Positions 1 to 8,103 of a stretch of DNA of 64,000 nt are shown piece after piece. The notes below the pieces were generated by a model, which worked only from the letters and a program-made list of their open reading frames with translations, was not told the DNA's origin and ran no database searches. The position numbers and the translations under genes are program-made. The number at the start of each line of letters is the position of its first letter. The stretch's first letter is position 1. The stretch is from Fluviirhizobium alvei (lineage in GTDB: Bacteria; Pseudomonadota; Alphaproteobacteria; Rhizobiales; Rhizobiaceae), in assembly GCF_030551875.1 (NCBI RefSeq), contig NZ_JAUOZU010000001.1, forward strand, positions 372,001 to 436,000. The letters are read 5' to 3'.

Positions 1-255
1 GGCACGGATGCCGACTTCATCACCGACTTCTCGATTTCGGATGATGTCTTCGACCTCAAGGATCTTGTGGCTGCCGATACCTTCGATTTCATCGGCTCGT
101 CCGCATTCAATTCGACCGGCCAGGCAGAAGTCCGATACGTCCAGAATGCATCAACGACCACGATCCAGCTCGATGTGGATGGGGATGGCACTGCCGATAT
201 GGAAATCCTGCTGGACGGCGTTCATACGCTCACCACGACCAATTTCGATCTTTAA
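1..255 (+). CDS. C-terminal end of an RTX-type, type I-secreted protein (partial)
   Basis: The frame is open from the first base and ends at TAA 253-255, so only the last 84 residues are seen. They are acidic and glycine-poor, begin GTDADFITDF, and contain DVDGDGTADMEI, a pattern typical of the region that follows RTX calcium-binding nonapeptides in serralysin/M10_C-type C-termini. The tail TTTNFDL ends in an acidic plus hydrophobic residue, as type I secretion signals often do. The calcium-binding repeats and any catalytic domain lie outside the window. Function is therefore unknown; it could be a protease, lipase, adhesin or a structural calcium-binding protein. A strong hairpin follows directly. 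Confidence 0.7.
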   Translation, partial: GTDADFITDFSISDDVFDLKDLVAADTFDFIGSSAFNSTGQAEVRYVQNASTTTIQLDVDGDGTADMEILLDGVHTLTTTNFDL

Positions 256-278
256 ACGATTGGCAGAGAAGAAATGCA

Positions 279-302
279 AAATGGCGCCGGAAGGCGCCAT
301 TT
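279..302 (+). terminator. Rho-independent terminator after the RTX-type gene
   Basis: A perfect 10-bp stem AAATGGCGCC / GGCGCCATTT with a GGAA loop lies 24 bases after the stop codon. The A-rich left arm and T-rich right arm make it able to work in both directions. Confidence 0.75.
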
Positions 303-324
303 GTGTATGCGGTGTTCGTTGCCC

Positions 325-677
325 TTAGAGCGTAGATCGGCCTTATTGAAACAATTCTGTTGGCTCAAACTGGTTATCCGCGAGGAGAGCGGCGCGTGCT
401 GTAGCCGTCGCATACAGCCAAGTCGCTCGACGTTGCGGGAAGCCAGTTTCAGCCAACCCACCGCAGATTTGCTCACGCAAATCTGCGCATTATGAAAGTC
501 GGGCGTGCTTTCGCTTCGCAAGAGCGAAGCGGCCGCCCGATGGGCGAAATGAATTTTTGCCAATCTCTGCGGTCTTTGCCATCGACCGTACCTATAGGTA
601 TGCTCTCGGCAAAGACCTTGATCCTGACAAAAATTCCTTGTCGCAGAATGATTCAATCAGGTCGATCTACGCTCTAA
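325..677. repeat. MITE-like element with about 34-bp imperfect terminal inverted repeats
   Basis: The left end (325-359) begins TTAGAGCGTAGATCG and the right end (644-677), read on the other strand, begins with the same 15 bases. The match continues with few differences through CCT-ATTGAA-CA-TTCTG. The 353-bp interior has no convincing gene but several hairpins: a perfect 11-bp stem at 462-487 (CGCAGATTTGC, loop TCAC), a GCTTTCGCT/AGCGAAGC stem near 511-534, and inverted words GGTCTTTGCC / GGCAAAGACC near 570-620. Non-coding elements of this type are common between genes in rhizobia. Target-site duplications were not evident. Confidence 0.6.
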
Positions 678-1240
678 TCGCGCGGAAAGATCTGTCGACC
701 ATCGAGCTTCAGGCTGATGCCGAGCGAGCCGGTCTTGCGGCGGACGAGGAAGCGTGGGCGACGATCGGCGAAGTAGGAATAGCGGCGGCGTGGTTTGGCG
801 GGCCGGCGTGCGCTCGAAAGCAGATGTTCATCGAGTTCGTGGGCGATCCCGTCGGCCTCGATCATCAGCATCGGGATGCCATAGGCTTCCGACCAGGAGC
901 GCCAGTCGGCGGCGATATCATAGAGATCGTGAGCGACCAGCAGCGGAATGCAGAGTGACGGATCGTCGTGATGAAGCTCCAGCGTCACCGTTACTTCGCC
1001 ATTGCCATGATCGATGGCGCGGGCTGCGACGCCCTTGAAAAGCCGCGAAGGCAGGGCAATCGACAGCGGCAATCCGCTCGAAGGAAGCGGACGGCGCATG
1101 ACTGCGCCGCGCTCATCGAGAGTGACCGTGACGATGTCGGACGAATCCGCCAGCTTGTAGCTCAGTTGCTGCGGGAACAAGCCCGGATCGAGCCGCAGGA
1201 GATCACTTGCCCAGGCGGGCTGCTTTTCGGTGTTCGGCAT
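674..1240 (-). CDS. Conserved hypothetical protein, DUF6101-like
   Basis: 188 residues, starting MPNTEKQPAW, soluble, without signal peptide or membrane segment. The composition and layout match the rhizobial family I know as DUF6101, whose role is unknown; that assignment is from memory. The middle holds beta-rich sequence (IVTVTLDERGAVMRRPLP, EVTVTLELHHDDPSLCIPLL) and the C-terminus is basic (RRPAKPRRRYSYFADRRPRF). The stop codon lies inside the right inverted repeat of the adjacent element, so the last residues may have been altered by its insertion. It is a single gene, facing away from the DUF1217 gene across a 259-base gap that shows no other gene. Confidence 0.65.
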   Translation of the reverse strand: MPNTEKQPAWASDLLRLDPGLFPQQLSYKLADSSDIVTVTLDERGAVMRRPLPSSGLPLSIALPSRLFKGVAARAIDHGNGEVTVTLELHHDDPSLCIPLLVAHDLYDIAADWRSWSEAYGIPMLMIEADGIAHELDEHLLSSARRPAKPRRRYSYFADRRPRFLVRRKTGSLGISLKLDGRQIFPRD

Positions 1241-1499
1241 TTTCAGACCCTGTTTTCTTGAGAGCCACGCTCTTCGTTGCGGGACTTTTGTCCTCTTGTG
1301 ACTGAACGATAGGCGAGGGTCCCTTCGAGGGCGCTTAACATTCTCGGTTAAGAAAAGTTTGCCTCGTCAGATGGTTATCAATTCGCCTCGCGATTAGGTT
1401 TTCGAAAGGTGAACGTTGGCGAGCGCGTGTGCCGAGCCCAAGTAAGCTTCGGATAAGACTTCGATGTTATAATTTTGAAAGCTATTGGTAGGAACGCAA

Positions 1500-3662
1500 A
1501 TGGTCTCGACTTTTCTGAGCTACAATCTCGTCAATCGAGATATGAAAACCCAGCTGGAGCGGCTTCGGTCTACCAACGAAGTCAGCCGCGATGCCGATTA
1601 TTACAAGGAAAACATCGGCAAGGTGAAAACGGTCGAGGAGTTTCTCGATAACTACCGCCTCTATTCCTATGCGATGAAGGCCTATGGTCTGGAAGATATG
1701 ACCTATGCCAAGGCCTTCATGAAGAAGGTGCTTGAAAGCGATCTCACCGACACGGCTTCCTTTGCCAACCGCCTGACTGACGACCGCTACAAGAAGTTTG
1801 CCAGTGCCTTCCAGTCTTCGTCCGAAACGAAGATCGTCCAGACGTCGAAACAGATCGAGAGCGTGATCGACAGCCACAAGCAGATGCTGGAGGACGAAGA
1901 GGCGTCGGTTGTTGCCGAAACGGCCTATTTCGAAGCCAACATCGGCAAGGTCACCAATGTCGATCAGCTGCTCGGTAACGAGCGCATGCGCAACTACGTG
2001 CTCAAAGCATTCGAACTGGATACGAAATACTGGGACAAGACGCATCTGACGAAAGTGCTGACCAGCGATACGTCCGATCCGGCGAGTTATGTCAACACGC
2101 TCGCCGTGGCCAACAAGAACGCCTTGAAAGCCTTCTCCAACGCCTTCAATTTCAATTCCGAAGGCAAGCTCGACAGCGGCACCGCGGTCCAGACGACTGA
2201 TCAGACCCATACGGTGACCCAAGCCTACACGTTCAATGTGCCGTCCCATATGGTCAAGGCCGCGGCCGAGATGAACAAGGACTATTTCGAGAGCAAGATC
2301 GGTTCGATCACCAATGTCGACGAACTGGTCGGCGACAGCCGCATGCTCGACTATATAAAGGTGGCCTATAATCTTCAGGACGTGACGCTGAAGAGTTCGA
2401 TCAAGAACATCCTGACATCGGACCTCAGCGATCCGGGGAACTACGCAACCACATTCGGCGGCTCCGCCTTTGAAGCGCTCACGAAAGCCTTCAATTTCGA
2501 AACGGACGGCTCGATCGCGAGCGGGGGGACCGCGCAGACATCCACCCAGACATCCGCAACCAGCAGCCTCTATATGGCCCGCTATGATGATGAACAGGAT
2601 GCCGAGGACGAGGATCTCTATACCTATTACCGTTCCAAGATCGGCGGCATGGATTCGATCGAGGAACTGAAAGGGACGCCGAAACTCTATGATTTCGTGT
2701 TGACCGCATTCGGGTTCGATCCCGATACGACCAAGGACAGCATCATCGAAAAGACGCTGACAAGCGATCTCAACGATCCAACCAGCTACGCCAACTTGCA
2801 GAAGGACGAGCGGTTCACCAGCCTGGCTGCGGCGTTCAATTTCGATGCAGATGGCGAAAAGACCGCGCCACAACTGGCTCAGTCGCAATTGCAGATCACT
2901 CAGACCGCCAAGGACTATGTCATCCTCAAGACGCGCTACGGCAACGAGGACCAGAAGGAAAAGGCGACCGAGGAAGCAAGCTATTATTCCGAGAACATCC
3001 AGAATATCTCGAAAGTCTCCGAACTGCTCGATAACAAGCGTCTGGTGAATTTCGTGCTGGAAGCCAACGGCATTGACCCGAAGGAAGTCAGCAAGGATTT
3101 CCTCAAGCAGATCTTTGCGTCCGATCTCGAGGACCCGGAAAGCTTCGTGAACCAGCAGGACGACCACCGCTTTGTGGAAATCGTCGCCTCGTTCAACTTC
3201 GATACCAAGGGCAACATCATTCGTCGCGATGGTAGTGTTCAGACAAGGCTTGGCGAACTGAACACTGAATATCTCTATCTGCGCCAGACTCTGGAAGAAC
3301 AAACGGGTGAGGACAGCGCCGGTGCCCGCCTTGCGCTCTATTTCAAGCGCATGGCGCCGGACATCAACACGGCCTACGACATTCTGGGCGATACGGCACT
3401 TCTGGAGGTGTTCCGGACCGCGTTCAGCCTGCCCGAGGAAATGTCGACAATGGATATCGACAAGCAGAAGGCGCTTGTCGAACGTTTCCTTGATCTCGAG
3501 GAAATGCAGGATCCGGAAAAGCTCGAGAAGTTCATCGGCCGGTTCACGGCCATGTATGATCTTGCCAATGAGTCCGACACGGATCCCGTCATGTCGCTGT
3601 TCAACAGCACGGGCACCATCAGCGCTACCACGCTTCTCAGCATTGCCCAACTGAAGGGCTGA
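1500..3662 (+). CDS. DUF1217 repeat protein, probably flagellum-associated
   Basis: 720 residues from the ATG at 1500, which has GGTAGGA just upstream; an in-frame TTG at 1485 is a worse start. Six copies of a unit of about 110 residues begin near residues 34, 143, 262, 376, 495 and 614. Each opens with a YY/YF-x3-I-x5-V-x2-L pattern (for example YYKENIGKVKTVEEFLDNYR) followed by a DL-x-DP-x-SF/Y segment. This is the DUF1217 family, genes of which sit in rhizobial flagellar clusters; the biochemical role is not established. There is no signal peptide. No other flagellar gene lies in the window, so this copy is detached from such a cluster. The opposite strand is open for nearly the same length but is a shadow. 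Confidence 0.85.
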   Translation: MVSTFLSYNLVNRDMKTQLERLRSTNEVSRDADYYKENIGKVKTVEEFLDNYRLYSYAMKAYGLEDMTYAKAFMKKVLESDLTDTASFANRLTDDRYKKFASAFQSSSETKIVQTSKQIESVIDSHKQMLEDEEASVVAETAYFEANIGKVTNVDQLLGNERMRNYVLKAFELDTKYWDKTHLTKVLTSDTSDPASYVNTLAVANKNALKAFSNAFNFNSEGKLDSGTAVQTTDQTHTVTQAYTFNVPSHMVKAAAEMNKDYFESKIGSITNVDELVGDSRMLDYIKVAYNLQDVTLKSSIKNILTSDLSDPGNYATTFGGSAFEALTKAFNFETDGSIASGGTAQTSTQTSATSSLYMARYDDEQDAEDEDLYTYYRSKIGGMDSIEELKGTPKLYDFVLTAFGFDPDTTKDSIIEKTLTSDLNDPTSYANLQKDERFTSLAAAFNFDADGEKTAPQLAQSQLQITQTAKDYVILKTRYGNEDQKEKATEEASYYSENIQNISKVSELLDNKRLVNFVLEANGIDPKEVSKDFLKQIFASDLEDPESFVNQQDDHRFVEIVASFNFDTKGNIIRRDGSVQTRLGELNTEYLYLRQTLEEQTGEDSAGARLALYFKRMAPDINTAYDILGDTALLEVFRTAFSLPEEMSTMDIDKQKALVERFLDLEEMQDPEKLEKFIGRFTAMYDLANESDTDPVMSLFNSTGTISATTLLSIAQLKG

Positions 3663-3699
3663 GAATTGCCTTCGTCGGGGATTGTAACTTGCTGACGAT

Positions 3700-3723
3700 C
3701 GTTATATCCATCTGGATATAACG
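3700..3723. promoter_or_regulatory. ModE operator upstream of modABC
   Basis: A perfect inverted repeat CGTTATATCC-N4-GGATATAACG lies 17 bases before the modA start codon. It matches the known ModE operator of Escherichia coli modA, built from CGTTATAT half-sites. A ModE gene ends a few bases after modC. Molybdate-dependent repression of modABC is the expected outcome. Confidence 0.9.
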
Positions 3724-3740
3724 AAATCCGGAGGAAACTG

Positions 3741-4523
3741 ATGTTCCGTAGATCATTCATCCTTGCCATGGCCGCTGCGGCTACCATGGGCCTCTCGCCC
3801 ATCAAGGCCTTTGCGGACGACGCAACGCTGACTGTGTTCGCCGCCGCCAGCATGAAGGGATCGCTCGACAAGGTTGCCGCCCTGTTCGAGAAGAAGACGG
3901 GCACCAAGGTCGTTATCTCCTTCGCCGCCAGTTCAGCCCTCGCCAAGCAGGTCGAAGCCGGTGCGCCCGCCGATGTTTTCCTCTCGGCCGATCTCAAGTG
4001 GATGGATTATCTGGTCGAGAAGCAGCTGGTGAAAAAGGAATCGGTGGTTACGCTTTTGGGCAATCGCCTCGTTCTGGTGGCCGCCAAGGATTCGACCGTT
4101 GCATTGAAGATCGGCAAGGAATTCAAGCTTGCCGAAACGCTCGGCGACGGACGGCTTGCCATGGGTGAAGTGAAAAGCGTTCCCGCCGGCAAATATGGCA
4201 AGGAAGCGCTTGAATATTATGGCGTCTGGAAGGCGGTCGAACCGAAAGTCGCCGGTGCCGACAATGTCCGCGCCGCCCTGCAACTCGTCAGCCGCGGTGA
4301 AGCACCGCTTGGCATCGTCTATGCGACGGATGCCAAGGCTGATGCGTCCGTGAAGGTCGTCGATACGTTTGGCGAGGAAAGCCACAAGCCGATCGTTTAT
4401 CCGGTGGCACCGGTTGCGGCGTCCGCCAACGGCGCTACAGGTGGTTTCGTGTCCTTCCTCAAGGAGCCGGAAGCCCAGGCCATCTTCAAGGATGCCGGCT
4501 TCACCGTTCTGGCCGGGACCTGA
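3741..4523 (+). CDS. modA: Molybdate ABC transporter, periplasmic binding protein ModA
   Basis: 260 residues with a signal peptide (about 1-25, MFRRSFILAMAAAATMG..., cleavage near AFA-DD). The mature part begins with the ModA hallmark TVFAAASMKGSLDKV and continues with FAASSALAKQVEAGAPADVFLSAD, which lines the oxyanion pocket in this family. It captures molybdate or tungstate in the periplasm and hands it to ModBC. Length is normal for ModA. The start has GGAGG 6 bases upstream. It is the first gene of modABC, directly behind the ModE operator, so it should be expressed under molybdate limitation. Specificity for molybdate over sulfate is inferred from the family and the ModE site. Confidence 0.95.
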   Translation: MFRRSFILAMAAAATMGLSPIKAFADDATLTVFAAASMKGSLDKVAALFEKKTGTKVVISFAASSALAKQVEAGAPADVFLSADLKWMDYLVEKQLVKKESVVTLLGNRLVLVAAKDSTVALKIGKEFKLAETLGDGRLAMGEVKSVPAGKYGKEALEYYGVWKAVEPKVAGADNVRAALQLVSRGEAPLGIVYATDAKADASVKVVDTFGEESHKPIVYPVAPVAASANGATGGFVSFLKEPEAQAIFKDAGFTVLAGT

Positions 4524-4532
4524 TCCGGCTTC

Positions 4533-5228
4533 ATGGGGTTCAGCGAAGAAGAATGGGTGGCGATTGCGCTCAGCCTGAAAGTGGCTGGGCTGGCGGTCGC
4601 CATCAGTCTGCCGTTCGGCATCGCCATCGCCTTTATCCTGGCCCGCGGGCGGTTTGCCGGCCGGTTCCTGCTTGAAGCGGCCGTGTCGCTGCCGCTCATC
4701 CTGCCGCCAGTCGTCACCGGTTACCTGCTGCTGATTGCCTTCGGTCGCAAAGGTATTCTCGGCGGCTTTCTCGATTCCGCCTTCGGTCTGGTCTTTTCGT
4801 TCCGCTGGACAGGCGCCGCACTTGCCGCCGCCGTCATGGGCTTTCCCCTGCTCGTGCAATCGATCCGGCTGTCGATGGAAGCGATCGATACAAGGCTCGA
4901 ACAGGCGGCGTCGACGCTCGGCGCCAGCCCAATCATGGTCTTTCTCACCATCACCCTGCCGCTCAGCCTGCCCGGCATCGTCGTTGGCATGGTCCTATCC
5001 TTCGCCCGTGCAATGGGTGAGTTCGGCGCCACCATCACCTTCGTCTCGGCGATTCCTGGCGAAACCCAGACGCTTGCCTCGGCCATTCATGCCGCCCTGC
5101 AGGATCCCGATGGCGAAAGTACTGCCTGGCGGTTGACACTTCTGTCGATCGGCATCGCCTTCAGCGCCATCTTCCTGTCCGGTTTCGTATCGCGCGCGGT
5201 TGCCAGGCGCATCGGAGCAGGTCGATGA
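4533..5228 (+). CDS. modB: Molybdate ABC transporter permease ModB
   Basis: 231 residues, a typical ModB length, with about five hydrophobic segments (for example VAGLAVAISLPFGIAIAFILA and VVGMVLSFARAMGEFGATITF). The cytoplasmic EAA loop is visible as EQAASTLGASPIMVFLTITLPLSLPGI, which couples the permease to the ModC ATPase. It forms the inner-membrane channel. The gene starts 9 bases after modA ends and its TGA overlaps the modC ATG (ATGA), so translation of B and C is probably coupled. Confidence 0.95.
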   Translation: MGFSEEEWVAIALSLKVAGLAVAISLPFGIAIAFILARGRFAGRFLLEAAVSLPLILPPVVTGYLLLIAFGRKGILGGFLDSAFGLVFSFRWTGAALAAAVMGFPLLVQSIRLSMEAIDTRLEQAASTLGASPIMVFLTITLPLSLPGIVVGMVLSFARAMGEFGATITFVSAIPGETQTLASAIHAALQDPDGESTAWRLTLLSIGIAFSAIFLSGFVSRAVARRIGAGR

Positions 5229-6325
5229 TTTCCGTGATGATCGATCATCATCAGGGTGATTTTCACCTCGAAACGGCTTTCGAGGCAGGCGCCGGCGTCA
5301 CCGCGCTGTTCGGACCTTCCGGGTCAGGCAAGACCTCGATCGTCCGCATCATCGCTGGGCTTGCACGTCCCGAGCGGGCAAAAATCCTTTTCGACGGCCA
5401 GACCTGGATCGATACGGCGAGCGGCCTCTACGTTCCGACCCACCGCCGGCGCATCGGTTGCGTCTTCCAGGAGGGGCGGCTCTTTCCGCATCTTACCGCA
5501 AGGCAGAACCTGCGCTATGGCCGCTTCTTCGCGCCGAAAGGCGAGCCGATGCTGGATGAGGGCGAAGTGATCGAGCTTCTCGGTATCGGCCATCTGCTCG
5601 ATGCCCGGCCTGCAACATTGTCGGGTGGCGAAAAACAGCGCGTGGCGATTGGTAGGGCACTGCTTGCGGCGCCGCGGCTGATCATGATGGATGAACCGCT
5701 TTCGGCGCTCGACCGGCCGCGCAAGCTCGAGATCCTGCCCTACATCGAACGGATCCGCGATATCGTCCGCATTCCCGTCATCTATGTCAGCCATGCGATC
5801 GACGAGGTGGCGCGGCTGTCCAACGCCGTGGTGCTGATCGATCATGGACGTGTCGTCGCTCAGGGTGCGCCGGCAGAGATCTTTCCGGAAGTTGCGGGCC
5901 TCTCGGATGCCATGGTGCCGCAATCAATCATAGAGGCGCGGCTGGTGGGGCATGAAGACTATTACGGCCTTTCGATCGCCGAACTGGGGGAGGATATCCT
6001 CACGCTCCAACCGATCGATCTTCCGGTTGGAACCATCGTCCGGCTGCGAATACCGGCAACGGATGTGATGCTGGCGCTCAATCGCCCCGAGGAAATCAGT
6101 GCGCTCAACCATCTGCTAGGCCGGATCCTGACAATCAGTCGCGATGGCGCCCATGTGCTGGTGACGATCGATTGCGCGGGCCAGAGGCTGGTCGCCCGGA
6201 TCACGCTGCTCTCGATGGAGCGCCTGGGCCTCAAGGAAGGGCTGATGGTCCATGCACTGTTCAAGGCTGCCACGGTCGATTCGATGAGCGTCTTTCACGG
6301 ACAGGATCCGAACGCGGGATCCTGA
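5225..6325 (+). CDS. modC: Molybdate ABC transporter ATPase ModC
   Basis: 366 residues. Walker A GPSGSGKTS is at residues 30-38, the signature LSGGEKQ at 132-138 and Walker B LIMMDEP at 152-158, followed by the D-loop SALD and the switch histidine in VSHAIDE. The C-terminal 80 residues (from about 295, LLGRILTISRDGAHVLVTIDC) form a Mop/TOBE domain that binds molybdate, as in ModC and unlike most other ABC ATPases. It powers uptake through ModB. The last codons sit in an 8-bp perfect hairpin (6302-6324). The downstream ModE gene is convergent, 6 bases away. Confidence 0.95.
   Translation: MISVMIDHHQGDFHLETAFEAGAGVTALFGPSGSGKTSIVRIIAGLARPERAKILFDGQTWIDTASGLYVPTHRRRIGCVFQEGRLFPHLTARQNLRYGRFFAPKGEPMLDEGEVIELLGIGHLLDARPATLSGGEKQRVAIGRALLAAPRLIMMDEPLSALDRPRKLEILPYIERIRDIVRIPVIYVSHAIDEVARLSNAVVLIDHGRVVAQGAPAEIFPEVAGLSDAMVPQSIIEARLVGHEDYYGLSIAELGEDILTLQPIDLPVGTIVRLRIPATDVMLALNRPEEISALNHLLGRILTISRDGAHVLVTIDCAGQRLVARITLLSMERLGLKEGLMVHALFKAATVDSMSVFHGQDPNAGS
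6302..6324. other. Stem-loop at the modC / modE convergent junction
   Basis: CAGGATCC / GGATCCTG pair perfectly around a 7-base loop and cover the end of modC. On the plus strand the hairpin is followed by A residues rather than T residues, so it does not look like a canonical terminator; it may still stabilise mRNA ends or stop convergent transcription. Confidence 0.4.
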
Positions 6326-6331
6326 AAAAAC

Positions 6332-6688
6332 CTATTCGCTCTTGTTGGTCGCGTGGCTGGCGAGCCAGTCGAGATCGTCCCGAATCGCGTCGACCGCTCT
6401 CATCTCCATCGCGCGAAATCGTTCGAGAGCTGCTTCGCCAAAGGCGGTGAGAGCGGTGCCGCCGCCGGATTTGCCGCCATGCTGGGCATCGACCACCGGC
6501 TCGCGGAACATATGGTTCATCTCGTCGATCAGCAGCCAGGCACGCCGGTAGGACATATCCATCTTCTGCGCGGCCTGCCGGATCGAACCGGTTTCGCGGA
6601 TCAGTTCCAGAAGCTCCGCCTTGCCATGGCTGAAAGGACGTTTGCCGGGAAAGGTCAGCCGGAGATTGGCACGGATCCGTTCGCTCAT
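6332..6688 (-). CDS. modE: Molybdenum-dependent regulator ModE, DNA-binding domain only
   Basis: 118 residues corresponding to the N-terminal winged HTH of ModE: LELIRETGSIRQAAQKMDMSYRRAWLLIDEMN, then the wing GGKSGGGTALTAFG. The molybdate-binding Mop/TOBE half of full-length ModE (about 260 residues) is absent, as in many alphaproteobacterial ModE proteins. Such short forms bind DNA, but how molybdate is sensed is less clear; the Mop domain of ModC is one possible partner. The ATG overlaps the stop of the FAD-linked oxidase gene upstream (ATGA), so it appears co-transcribed with that gene and not with modABC. Its expected target is the operator at 3700-3723. Confidence 0.9.
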   Translation of the reverse strand: MSERIRANLRLTFPGKRPFSHGKAELLELIRETGSIRQAAQKMDMSYRRAWLLIDEMNHMFREPVVDAQHGGKSGGGTALTAFGEAALERFRAMEMRAVDAIRDDLDWLASHATNKSE

Positions 6689-8103
6689 GAGGACATCACC
6701 ACCTTGTCCGGATTCATGATGCCGGCCGGATCGAAGGCACGTTTGATGCGGCGCATGAGGTCGATTTCGATCGCCGGCCGGATTTCGGCGAGTTCGTCGC
6801 GCTTGAGCTGGCCGATCCCGTGTTCGGCGGAAATCGAGCCGCCATGCTTGAGCACCAACGCATGGACGATTGCGTTGACCTCACGCCAGCGGTTGATGAA
6901 GGCAGCCTTGTCGGCGCCGACCGGCTGGGAAATGTTGTAATGGATGTTGCCATCGCCGAGATGCCCGAAGGCGCAGATGCGCGCGCCGGGGACCGCAGCA
7001 AGAACCGCCGCTTCCGCTTCGGCCATGAAGGCAGGGATTTCTGACACCGGCACGGAGACGTCATGCTTGATCGAACCGCCTTCCGGCTTCTGCGCTTCCG
7101 ACATGCTTTCCCGCAGGTGCCAGAAAGCGCGGGCCTGGGCTTCGCTTGAAGCGATCGCCGCATCGGCAATCAGGCCTTTGGCATGGGCATCGCCCAGTAC
7201 CGTTTCCATCATCGCATCGGCTGCCGCTTCGCTGTCCGAGGTCGAGATCTCCATCAGCACCGACCAGGGATAAGGACTGGCGAGAGGATCGCGCACGCCC
7301 GGAATATGGCGGATGGTGAAATCCACGCCCATCCGCACCATCAGTTCGAAGCCGGTGAGGGCATTGCCGCAGATCGAGACAGCCTCCTCGAACAGCGACA
7401 GCGCCTGTTCGGAACTGTCGAGGCCGATGAATGCCACCTTGCGGCCGCGCGGACGCGGAAAGAGTTTGAGAACCGCGCCGGTGATCACCCCAAGCGTGCC
7501 TTCTGCGCCGATGAAGAGATCACGCAAATCGTAGCCGGTATTGTCCTTCTTTAATTTGCGCAAGCCGTTCCAGATTTCGCCGGTCGGCAGCACGACTTCC
7601 AGCCCGAGGCAGAGCTGACGCATATTGCCATAGGCGAGAACCTGGGTGCCGCCGGCATTTGTGGAAAGGTTGCCGCCAATCTGGCAGGAGCCCTGCGAGC
7701 CGAGCGACAGGGGAAACAGCCGGTCGTGTTCGGTTGCAATCTCCTGAGCACGCGCAAGCACCATGCCGGCATCCACCGTCATTGTGTTTGCAGCGAGGTC
7801 CACCTCGCGCAGCCGGTTCATCCGTTCGAGCGAGAGGAGCACGTCCGTGCTCTGCGGTCTGGGCGTCTGGCCACCGACATGGCCGGTATTGCCCGATTGC
7901 GGCACGATCGGCGTTTTGCTTTCGGTCGCAAGAGCCATGATGGCGGCGACCTCTTCCGTCGAGCCGGCCTTGAGCAGCAAGGGCGAGGCGCCCTTGTAAA
8001 GCCCGCGCGTTTCGACAAGCCTCGGCGCCAGTGCATCCGGATCGGTCACGGCGTTGCGGGCGCCTACAATGGCGATGAAACGGTCGCGCAACAGATCATC
8101 CAT
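6685..8103 (-). CDS. FAD-linked oxidase of the D-2-hydroxyacid dehydrogenase / GlcD family
   Basis: 472 residues from the ATG at 8103, which has AGGAGG 9 bases upstream; a longer frame to 8220 lacks such a site. The FAD-binding PCMH domain fills about 40-230 (PQSGNTGHVGG, GGNLSTNAGGTQVLAYGN, FIGAEGTLGVIT). The C-terminal oxidase domain carries FGHLGDGNIHYN and KHGGSISAEHGIGQ, the metal/substrate motifs of D-lactate, D-2-hydroxyglutarate and glycolate dehydrogenases. It likely oxidises a D-2-hydroxyacid and passes electrons to a quinone, cytochrome or flavoprotein partner. The exact substrate cannot be read from sequence. It overlaps the Sua5 gene upstream by 8 bases and modE downstream by 4. 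Confidence 0.88.
   Translation of the reverse strand: MDDLLRDRFIAIVGARNAVTDPDALAPRLVETRGLYKGASPLLLKAGSTEEVAAIMALATESKTPIVPQSGNTGHVGGQTPRPQSTDVLLSLERMNRLREVDLAANTMTVDAGMVLARAQEIATEHDRLFPLSLGSQGSCQIGGNLSTNAGGTQVLAYGNMRQLCLGLEVVLPTGEIWNGLRKLKKDNTGYDLRDLFIGAEGTLGVITGAVLKLFPRPRGRKVAFIGLDSSEQALSLFEEAVSICGNALTGFELMVRMGVDFTIRHIPGVRDPLASPYPWSVLMEISTSDSEAAADAMMETVLGDAHAKGLIADAAIASSEAQARAFWHLRESMSEAQKPEGGSIKHDVSVPVSEIPAFMAEAEAAVLAAVPGARICAFGHLGDGNIHYNISQPVGADKAAFINRWREVNAIVHALVLKHGGSISAEHGIGQLKRDELAEIRPAIEIDLMRRIKRAFDPAGIMNPDKVVMSS

Noticed and set aside
1482-3650. A 722-codon open frame on the minus strand opposite the DUF1217 gene
   Set aside because: It covers the same bases as the repeat-containing DUF1217 gene, has a low-complexity, Ile/Val/Phe-rich translation with no recognisable domain, and results from the codon bias of the real gene.
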